From an uncultured Collinsella sp. (GTDB taxonomy: Bacteria > Actinomycetota > Coriobacteriia > Coriobacteriales > Coriobacteriaceae), in the NCBI GenBank assembly GCA_900764025.1, contig CAAFMM010000494.1, positions 1 to 5,277 on the forward strand: 5,277 bases of DNA, given 5' to 3'. Numbering within the stretch: position 1 is the stretch's first letter; each line of letters opens with the position of its first letter. Shown piece after piece: positions 1 through 4,853 of the stretch. The position numbers were made by a program, and so were the translations under genes. Below the pieces are notes generated by a model, which was given only the letters and a program-made list of their open reading frames with translations, searched no databases and was not told where the DNA came from.

Positions 1-506
1 GCCAGGCACGCCAGTACCGCATCGATAATGTTCGCGATGCTGGTAAACGAGACATCACACACAGCCAGGTCGATGGCGCCGGCATAGCCAAGCTCAGGCA
101 GCTGCGTCACGTTTGTGCGCTCATGCAGCGTCACGCGATCGTCCTGACGCAACGACCAATCGAACTGGGCGCGACCCACGTCCACAGAGACAACGGTCGC
201 AGCTCCGCGCTTGAGCAGGCAATCGGTAAAACCCCCGGTAGAGCAGCCCACATCCAAACAGGCAAGGCCCGTCGGATTGATGCCAAACGCATCAAGCGCG
301 CCTTCGAGCTTAAGACCGCCGCGGCCAACATAGGGAATGCGCCCCTTCACGTGTAGCGGCAGCCCCGGCATCACCTTAAGACCCGGCGAAGTCAAGCGCT
401 CACCGCCACTCGAGACCAAGCCGGCCATAAGAGTGCGAAGGGCATCCGCGCGATCGGCGCAGATGCCCTGTGAAATCAGTTCGTCATCAAGACGCACGCG
501 TTTCAT
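1..506 (-). CDS. tlyA: TlyA-family rRNA 2'-O-methyltransferase (hemolysin A family), C-terminus cut by window edge
   Basis: SAM-dependent methyltransferase of the TlyA family, which 2'-O-methylates ribosomal RNA (23S C1920, and in the long form also 16S C1409, E. coli numbering). My translation gives 168 residues before the left edge; family members are about 250-270 residues long. Residues 1-60 look like an S4 RNA-binding domain (starts MKRVRLDDELISQG, with AGLV near residue 29). The FtsJ-like domain follows: RGGLKLE with the catalytic-type Lys66, the SAM motif LDVGCSTGGFTD at 84-95, and DVSF with Asp151. The Lys/Asp pair fits the FtsJ/TlyA catalytic set; the remaining catalytic residues lie outside the window. 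The start is uncertain. ATG at 506 fits the family best, but an in-frame ATG at 515 would add three residues (MAF), and neither has a strong Shine-Dalgarno. It is the last visible gene of the efp operon, 35 nt after xseB. Identification is firm; the start is moderate. Confidence 0.93.
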   Translation of the reverse strand, partial: MKRVRLDDELISQGICADRADALRTLMAGLVSSGGERLTSPGLKVMPGLPLHVKGRIPYVGRGGLKLEGALDAFGINPTGLACLDVGCSTGGFTDCLLKRGAATVVSVDVGRAQFDWSLRQDDRVTLHERTNVTQLPELGYAGAIDLAVCDVSFTSIANIIDAVLACL

Positions 507-541
507 GAATGCCATCAACCATTCGTATCCGGAGATGCAGC

Positions 542-781
542 CTAGCTATCCTGGGATTCGTTTGCCGCATCCTCATCATATTCCTGCTCGAGCTTGTCGG
601 CCTCACGCGGCGTCAGCTCAAACTTGTCGACCATATCGACCGCGCGGGAGCCCAGCTCAATCGCTTCGTCAAACAAATCGAGCGAACGCTCCAAGGAGGT
701 ATCCTTGGAGCGAACGGTAGCGATAATCTGGTCCAAGCGGTCCGAGATCTCGTCGAAGTTGCGGACGGAACCCTCTGGCAT
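542..781 (-). CDS. xseB: Exodeoxyribonuclease VII small subunit (XseB)
   Basis: A 79-residue protein matching the small subunit of exonuclease VII, which binds the large catalytic subunit XseA in the cytoplasm to degrade single-stranded DNA. The family pattern is visible: FDEISDRLDQII at about 9-20, then SLERSLDLFDEAIELG at about 29-44, forming the expected helical hairpin, followed by an acidic C-terminal tail. Length is normal (family 60-85). ATG at 781 lies 2 nt after the nusB stop, with GAGGAG inside the last nusB codons as ribosome binding site, so translation is probably coupled. The usual partner gene xseA is not adjacent: nusB lies upstream and tlyA downstream. XseA must be encoded elsewhere or be absent. 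The sequence is short and divergent, so assignment rests on the hairpin pattern plus context. Confidence 0.85.
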   Translation of the reverse strand: MPEGSVRNFDEISDRLDQIIATVRSKDTSLERSLDLFDEAIELGSRAVDMVDKFELTPREADKLEQEYDEDAANESQDS

Positions 782-783
782 AG

Positions 784-1368
784 CTACTCCTCGACGGAGT
801 CGACAACAGCCTCGGCGGCGTCCGCATCCTCGGCCAGCACGCCAGCCTCAGCCTGAGCAACCGCAACCTTGGCGGCAGCCTCGGCAGCCTGTGCCTCCTC
901 GCGAGCGCGATCTTCGGCCAGCAGCTCTTGGTACAGGTCCTCGCCTGGCAACTCCTCGCTGCGAGCGATCTTGCCCAGCACGCCGTTGACGAACGAAGCG
1001 GACTGGTCGGTGCCATAGGCCTTGGCAAGCTCGACAGCCTCGTTGATCACGATGGCGTCCGAGACCTCCTCGTCGGTGAGGAAACGCATCTCGTAAACGG
1101 CGATACGCAGCAGGTTGCGGTCGGCGCCGGGCATGCGCATAAGATCCCAGTTCTTGGCGACGGCGCGCAGAGCGCAGTCGATTCGATCGATATGCTCGTA
1201 GGCACCGCGGCAAAGCTCCAGCGCATAGGGATCGAGGGGACCCTTCGAGATCAGGAAATCACCCTCGAGGACGCGCTCGAGCGGGCTGTCCGTGGCCTCG
1301 GCCTGGAACAGCAGCTGCAGCGCCTGACTGCGGGCAAGCGTACGCCCGCGATAAACCTTAAGGCTCAA
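784..1368 (-). CDS. nusB: Transcription antitermination factor NusB with Ala/Glu-rich C-terminal extension
   Basis: NusB binds boxA RNA with NusE (ribosomal protein S10) and supports antitermination in rRNA operons. Residues about 9-136 form the all-helical NusB domain. Recognisable family stretches are ARSQALQLLFQAE (12-24), DRNLLRIAVYEM (83-94), AIVINEAVELAKAYG (105-119) and FVNGVLGKIAR (126-136). At 194 residues it is about 50 longer than typical NusB (130-150). The extra tail from about 140 is rich in Ala and Glu, probably one helix or coiled coil (about 148-174) followed by an acidic disordered end. The start is TTG at 1368, supported by AAGGAG six bases upstream and a 3-nt gap from the preceding gene; no ATG occurs until deep inside the domain. 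It sits between the asp23-like gene and xseB in one operon. Confidence 0.95.
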   Translation of the reverse strand: MSLKVYRGRTLARSQALQLLFQAEATDSPLERVLEGDFLISKGPLDPYALELCRGAYEHIDRIDCALRAVAKNWDLMRMPGADRNLLRIAVYEMRFLTDEEVSDAIVINEAVELAKAYGTDQSASFVNGVLGKIARSEELPGEDLYQELLAEDRAREEAQAAEAAAKVAVAQAEAGVLAEDADAAEAVVDSVEE

Positions 1369-1371
1369 AGG

Positions 1372-1734
1372 TTACTCCTTGGGGAAAACGAGACCGTCGA
1401 TGCAAACGTCAACGCGCTCGACCTCGACGCCCACCTGAGCATCGATGGCGGCGACCACGGCGGCGCGAACGGCCTCGGCGAGTTTCTTGAACGGATAGCC
1501 AAAGAACACCACGACACGCACGGTGAGTGCGAGCTTGTCGCCAACGACCTCGGCCTCGACCGCCGGCTCGGAAGCCGGGGCCTTGGACGAAAGCATCATG
1601 GAGACAAGGTTGGTGGCAAGGTCCTTGACGCCAACGGAGGCGATGCCCTCGACATCCGACACGGCGCGCGAGACGATGGCGGTCAGAACATCGGGCGAAA
1701 TGCCGATGCCGTCAATCTTGATTTCCTGGGGCAT
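1372..1734 (-). CDS. Asp23/Gls24 family envelope stress response protein
   Basis: A 120-residue Asp23/Gls24-family protein. Family members are small alpha/beta proteins linked to alkaline shock and cell-envelope homeostasis in Gram-positive bacteria; S. aureus Asp23 is membrane-anchored through AmaP. Visible family features are an N-terminal ISPDVLTAIVSRAVSDVEGI segment (12-31), a strand region LALTVRVVVFFGYPF (68-82), an amphipathic helix (83-99) and a C-terminal VEVERVDVCIDGLVF (103-117). There is no signal peptide or membrane segment, so it should be cytosolic or peripherally attached. ATG at 1734 is preceded by a perfect AGGAGG with a 4-nt spacer. It lies 24 nt after efp and 3 nt before the nusB TTG, the same efp/asp23/nusB arrangement found in many Firmicutes. 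No AmaP-like gene is present. The specific cellular role cannot be read from the sequence. Confidence 0.9.
   Translation of the reverse strand: MPQEIKIDGIGISPDVLTAIVSRAVSDVEGIASVGVKDLATNLVSMMLSSKAPASEPAVEAEVVGDKLALTVRVVVFFGYPFKKLAEAVRAAVVAAIDAQVGVEVERVDVCIDGLVFPKE
1375..1380 (-). promoter_or_regulatory. Ribosome binding site of nusB, supports a TTG start
   Basis: AAGGAG overlaps the end of the Asp23-like gene and is separated by six bases from TTG at 1368-1366. No ATG or GTG nearby has comparable spacing, and the next in-frame ATG would remove half the NusB domain. Read directly from the sequence. Confidence 0.85.
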
Positions 1735-1738
1735 GAGT

Positions 1739-1744
1739 CCTCCT
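1739..1744 (-). promoter_or_regulatory. Ribosome binding site of the Asp23-like gene
   Basis: A perfect AGGAGG in the 24-nt gap between efp and the Asp23-like gene, four bases before the ATG at 1734. It is the strongest Shine-Dalgarno in the window, suggesting high translation of this gene relative to its operon partners. Confidence 0.85.
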
Positions 1745-1758
1745 AGAAGAGTTGGTTG

Positions 1759-2322
1759 CTAGACGCGGGAGACGAACTTGCCGTCGCGGGTGTCAACCTT
1801 GATGACCTCGCCCTCGTTGAGGTACATGGGGACCTGGATGACAGCGCCGGTGTCGATCGTGGCCGGCTTGGTGGAACCCTGGACGGTGTCGCCCTTAAAG
1901 CCCGGGTCGGTCTGGACGATGGTGGTCTCGATGAACATCGGCGGAGTCACGCCCATGAGCTCATCGTCGGCGAAGAGCAGCTGGCAAATGTCGTTCTCGC
2001 GCAGCCACTTGGAGTTCTCGCCCACCATGTCCTCGGGAACGGGAACCTGCTCATAGGTCTCGTTGTCCATGAAGATGTAGTCGGCGCCATCGTTGTAGAG
2101 ATACTGGAACTCACGGGTGGTGAGCATGACGCTCTCGAACTTGGTGCCGGCGTTACAGGTGTTCTCGACGACACGCCCGCTCTTGATGTCGCGGGTCTTG
2201 TAGCGCACAAACGCGCCGCCCTTGCCCGGCTTGACATGCTGGAACTCGACGATGGTGTAGACCTTGTCCTTAATGCGGAGACCGAGGCCGTTCTTGAAGT
2301 CGGCGGTAGAAATGGTAGGCAT
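1759..2322 (-). CDS. efp: Translation elongation factor P (EF-P)
   Basis: EF-P enters the ribosomal E site and stimulates peptide bond formation at consecutive prolines. The protein is 187 residues, the normal length. It has an N-terminal KOW-like domain (about 1-62) with the functional loop PGKGGAF at 32-38, whose tip is Lys34. Two OB-type domains follow. The C-terminal signature runs from KPATIDTGAVIQVP through NEGEVIKVDTRDGKFV to the end. ATG at 2322 is chosen because AAAGG lies 5 nt upstream and MPTISTADFKNG matches family N-termini; an upstream in-frame ATG at 2355 would add 11 unlikely residues. It is the first gene of the minus-strand operon, 24 nt before the Asp23-like gene, behind its own promoter. 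Lys34 is available for modification, but no modification enzyme gene is present here. Confidence 0.97.
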   Translation of the reverse strand: MPTISTADFKNGLGLRIKDKVYTIVEFQHVKPGKGGAFVRYKTRDIKSGRVVENTCNAGTKFESVMLTTREFQYLYNDGADYIFMDNETYEQVPVPEDMVGENSKWLRENDICQLLFADDELMGVTPPMFIETTIVQTDPGFKGDTVQGSTKPATIDTGAVIQVPMYLNEGEVIKVDTRDGKFVSRV

Positions 2323-2327
2323 AGCGA

Positions 2328-2332
2328 CCTTT
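2328..2332 (-). promoter_or_regulatory. Ribosome binding site of efp, decides the start
   Basis: AAAGG lies five bases before ATG 2322 and selects this start over the in-frame ATG at 2355. It is part of an 11-base stretch (AACAAGAAAGG) also found in front of pepP. Confidence 0.8.
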
Positions 2333-2379
2333 CTTGTTATGGGCAGAACGCACAAGCGTCCAAATTACATACGATAGAA

Positions 2380-2385
2380 ATTATA
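2380..2385 (-). promoter_or_regulatory. -10 box of the efp operon promoter
   Basis: A perfect TATAAT on the minus strand, in a locally AT-rich patch between the pepP terminator and efp. Transcription would start near 2373, giving a leader of about 50 nt. No TTGACA-like -35 box lies at 16-18 bp; instead a small GC-rich dyad (CGCCGCAGGCG, 2399-2409) occupies that place. The promoter probably serves efp, asp23-like, nusB, xseB and tlyA, since no other gap in that series is longer than 35 nt. Confidence 0.7.
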
Positions 2386-2416
2386 CACTTGCAGACCGCG
2401 CCTGCGGCGAGCGCAT

Positions 2417-2459
2417 AAAAAGAGAACGCGGGGCGCCCGAATTGCTCCGGACGCCCCGC
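2417..2459 (-). terminator. Intrinsic terminator of pepP
   Basis: On the minus strand, a 14-bp stem (2459-2446 with 2441-2428, two G-U wobbles) closes a GCAA tetraloop and is followed after six bases by TTTTT (2421-2417). It begins 21 nt after the pepP stop. There is no T-run on the other side, so it works only for minus-strand transcription and separates pepP from the efp operon. Confidence 0.88.
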
Positions 2460-2480
2460 CCAAAAATCTATCGAAATGGG

Positions 2481-3611
2481 CTAGCAGTCGATGACGTGCA
2501 GGTCGTGCGGGGTCTTGGTGAAGGGCTCGTAGCCGTTCTCGGTGACGACGCCGTAGTCCTCCAGGCGCACGCCGCCCACACCGGGCAGGTAGACACCGGG
2601 CTCCATGGTAATAACCGAGCCGACCTCAATGATGTTCTTGCTACGGTTGAAGTTGGGCAGCTCGTGGATGTCGATACCAACGCCGTGGCCCAGGCCATGG
2701 TTGTAGTAATCGCCATAACCGGCATCGCCGATGATCTTCTTGGAAAGCTTGAAAATGTCGTTGCCCTCGACACCCGGATGGATGGCGGCGACGCACTCCT
2801 CGTGCGTACGGCGCACGAGCGCGTACAGGTCGAGCTGTTCCTGGGTAGGCTCGCCCATCACGACAGTGCGCGTCATGTCGGAACGATAATCGCAGTAGCC
2901 CGCGCCGTAATCCATGAGGACGAAGTCGCCCTTCTCGATGACACGGTCACTCGGCACGGCATGCGGGTTGGCGGTGTTGGGACCGCTCGCCACAATGGAG
3001 CCGAAGGCCAGGCTGTCGGCGCCGTTGGCGAACATAAAGTTCTCGAGCTCGTTGCGAACCTGCTTCTCGGTCATACCGGGTTTAATAAAGCCGAGCATAT
3101 GCTGGAAGGCGGCATCGGTGATCGACTGCGCATGGCGCATGAGCTCGATCTCCTCGGTATCCTTGATGGCGCGCATCTTGCGGATGTCGTCGTGCATCAA
3201 CGGCAGCATGCAGGCGACAGAGCGGTCCTCCAGGCCGCGCTGAATGCCCTGGTAGAAATTAATCTGCATATCGTCCTCGACAGCACAGACGCGGCACTTG
3301 TTAGCCACAATCTTGCCGGCGACCCAACCGGGGATGGTGCCCTCGTCCATGTCGTAGACCCAGGGGCTGCCGGCGGGCGTGTTCTCCTCAAAGCTGTTGA
3401 GGTAGCGCGAGTCGGTGTGGAACAGGCACTGGTCGGCCGTAATAAACGCAGCGTGCGGGAACTCGAAGGTGTAGTCGAAGACGCCCTTCACGCCCGTAAG
3501 CCAACGAAGGTTGGCCTCGTCGCGCACCACGATGGCGTCGTAGCCACGCTCGACCATCAGGGCACGGACACGCTCGATACGACCGGCAGGACCGGCAGCA
3601 AACTCAGACAT
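2481..3611 (-). CDS. pepP: Xaa-Pro aminopeptidase / M24 family metallopeptidase (aminopeptidase P-like)
   Basis: A cytosolic dinuclear-metal peptidase predicted to remove N-terminal residues preceding proline. The 376-residue protein has the two-domain layout of short (PepQ/YpdF/YqhT-size) M24B enzymes: a creatinase-like N-terminal domain (about 11-140) and a pita-bread catalytic domain (about 150-370). All five expected metal ligands are visible: Asp234 (MDYGAG), Asp245 (SDMTRT), His309 (GLGHGVG), Glu337 (TMEPGVY) and Glu351 (RLEDYG). The supporting histidines His217 (NPHAVPSD) and His316 (DIHELP) are also present, so it should be active. ATG at 3611 has AAAGGA six bases upstream. It appears to be monocistronic: its own promoter lies in the leader and a strong terminator starts 21 nt after the stop. 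Prolidase versus aminopeptidase P specificity cannot be settled from motifs alone; the gene symbol follows common usage. Confidence 0.94.
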   Translation of the reverse strand: MSEFAAGPAGRIERVRALMVERGYDAIVVRDEANLRWLTGVKGVFDYTFEFPHAAFITADQCLFHTDSRYLNSFEENTPAGSPWVYDMDEGTIPGWVAGKIVANKCRVCAVEDDMQINFYQGIQRGLEDRSVACMLPLMHDDIRKMRAIKDTEEIELMRHAQSITDAAFQHMLGFIKPGMTEKQVRNELENFMFANGADSLAFGSIVASGPNTANPHAVPSDRVIEKGDFVLMDYGAGYCDYRSDMTRTVVMGEPTQEQLDLYALVRRTHEECVAAIHPGVEGNDIFKLSKKIIGDAGYGDYYNHGLGHGVGIDIHELPNFNRSKNIIEVGSVITMEPGVYLPGVGGVRLEDYGVVTENGYEPFTKTPHDLHVIDC

Positions 3612-3632
3612 GCAGATTCCTTTCTTGTTGTC

Positions 3633-3661
3633 TCTATAAAGACGGGACGGGTCTCAATCAA
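3633..3661 (-). promoter_or_regulatory. Candidate promoter of pepP
   Basis: TTGATT (3661-3656) and TATAGA (3638-3633) are spaced by 17 bp, each matching the sigma-70 type consensus at four positions. The predicted start would leave a leader of only about 15-20 nt, carrying AAAGGA. The -35 element lies inside the 3' arm of a larger inverted repeat. This is a pattern match only. Confidence 0.5.
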
Positions 3662-3706
3662 CGTACGGAATCGTATGCGATCCGCAACCGATTGAAAACC
3701 CGCCCC
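3644..3706 (-). repeat. Nested imperfect inverted repeat between the AroB-like gene and pepP
   Basis: The outer arms (3690-3706 and 3644-3659) pair over about 16 bp with two wobbles and one bulge. The 30-base loop contains a second hairpin (3666-3673 with 3678-3684, one bulge, 4-base loop). Neither side has a T-run longer than three, so it is a poor intrinsic terminator. It could still end the aroK-aroB-like transcript weakly, or be an operator overlapping the pepP promoter. Confidence 0.6.
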
Positions 3707-3743
3707 TCAACATGATACGAAAGACGATGGATGTCAATAAATC

Positions 3744-4853
3744 TTAGAGAAGTTCTTTGCGAGAAGCCAAGTAGGCATGAGCGTGGCGCACAAGAACCTC
3801 GTCCTCAACGCTCGTTAGACGAATGGCGCCGAGCGCTGCGGGCAGCGGCAGCATGCTGCGGTTCGAGCGGGCGAACTGCTGCTTGCGGAACTCCTCGATA
3901 TATGCGGCAGGCTCCAGATCGAAGGCAAGTTCCTCGATACCAAAGTCCTCCAGGCAGTCATCGACCTCAAAGACGTAATCGATATCGAAGTCGCAGGCGT
4001 CGTGGGCAAGGCGCGCCTCAAAGCGCATGCCCTCGGACAACAGCTGGTAGGCAGGGACCTGCGAAGCGGCATCGCCCAAGCAGGTGCGCAGGGTGCGCTC
4101 CCCCGTCTTGCCAAAATCGAGCGCATGGCGGGCGCTCGGGTTCGTGGCCATCAGTACGTCTTTACGGGCAGTCTGAGACCATTGAACGGCATTGACGAGC
4201 GCGACCTCCTCGCCCGCGAGAATCTCGGGGACGGTCTCAGTAAACTGATTCCAGCGGGACTTGCTGCTCGAAAGCATGGTGCCAACAAGTACCACATAGC
4301 CGAGCTTGAGGTCCTCGGGGTCCGCCTCGCGAACAAGGTCGAGGTCACACACGACCAAGCCCGGTTCGGGACGGAACGCAATGGCGGGAAGCGAATTGGC
4401 CGACGAGGCGACGAGCGGCTTCATGGTCGTCGCGACCGTGAGCATGGCGTCGAAGGTCGTCGGCAGCAGCGCGCACTCGGTTCGGCCACACCACTGGTTG
4501 GCGCACCAGCTAACAACCGAGCAGGTTGCGGCATCGCCAACGGCGACAACCAGATCGTCGCAGGTAATGCCGTTGGCAGACAGGGCGCCAAAGATCGCAT
4601 CGGCATCGGCCAGCGTGGCACCAGCAGGCGAAAGCTCAAGGACTAGCAGCGACACGGCAAAACCGGCGTCGACCAGAGCATGCTCGACGACCTCACCAAA
4701 ACGCTCGGATGTGGCGTCGTTCCAAACCACCATCGCGCGCTTAGGCTTGCCCACAGCCGAGGAAAACATGCGCGACAGCTCATCGAACGCGCCCAATCCG
4801 ACGCGGACATCGACACTGCGGTTTTGGAAATTGATCAGTTGACGGCGAATCAT
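3744..4853 (-). CDS. Degenerate AroB-family (3-dehydroquinate synthase-like) protein, probably not a canonical enzyme
   Basis: A 369-residue protein with the length and overall layout of 3-dehydroquinate synthase, directly after shikimate kinase. Family traces are an N-terminal Rossmann-like half with DDLVVAVGD (residues 99-107, where AroB has the glycine-rich NAD motif), LPTTF at 130-134 (AroB VPTTLL), VVCDLD near 167-172, DFGKTG at 246-251 and LLSEGMR at 271-277. The diagnostic residues are changed. The zinc Glu in AEVIKYG aligns with Val188, the GHTxGH motif reads GKTGER (Lys249, Arg253), and HGEAVA reads SEGMRF; the DSSVGGK substrate motif is also lost. Start ATG at 4853 overlaps the aroK stop as ATGA, so translation is likely coupled; an ATG at 4886 would add 11 residues. 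The frame is uninterrupted with normal composition, so this is not a decaying pseudogene. Homology is inferred from motif spacing and context, and function is unknown. Confidence 0.8.
   Translation of the reverse strand: MIRRQLINFQNRSVDVRVGLGAFDELSRMFSSAVGKPKRAMVVWNDATSERFGEVVEHALVDAGFAVSLLVLELSPAGATLADADAIFGALSANGITCDDLVVAVGDAATCSVVSWCANQWCGRTECALLPTTFDAMLTVATTMKPLVASSANSLPAIAFRPEPGLVVCDLDLVREADPEDLKLGYVVLVGTMLSSSKSRWNQFTETVPEILAGEEVALVNAVQWSQTARKDVLMATNPSARHALDFGKTGERTLRTCLGDAASQVPAYQLLSEGMRFEARLAHDACDFDIDYVFEVDDCLEDFGIEELAFDLEPAAYIEEFRKQQFARSNRSMLPLPAALGAIRLTSVEDEVLVRHAHAYLASRKELL

Noticed and set aside
928..1746. 272-codon plus-strand frame opposite nusB and the Asp23-like gene
   Set aside because: It spans two well-supported minus-strand genes and their junction, has no ribosome binding site, and its composition is that of a shadow frame.
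2323..2373. Riboswitch or attenuator in the efp leader
   Set aside because: The leader is only about 50 nt, with no stable hairpin or leader peptide that I can see.
1756..2418. 220-codon plus-strand frame opposite efp
   Set aside because: It mirrors the strongly conserved EF-P coding sequence and runs through the efp promoter; no domain is visible.
2334..3695. 453-codon open frame on the plus strand opposite pepP
   Set aside because: It is antisense to a peptidase with every metal ligand intact. Long opposite-strand frames are expected in GC-rich genes, and its translation (rich in Val, Asp, His, Gly) shows no recognisable domain.
3709..3737. TTGACA just after the AroB-like stop, as a second pepP promoter
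   Set aside because: The -35 is perfect, but the best -10 (TATCAT) is only 14 bp away and the 17-bp position reads CATGTT, a poor match. A transcript from here would begin in the inverted repeat. Possible but not supported.
3744..4853. AroB-like gene as a pseudogene
   Set aside because: The frame is uninterrupted over 369 codons, start and stop are well placed, and codon composition resembles its neighbours. Residue loss without frame damage points to a retained, altered protein.
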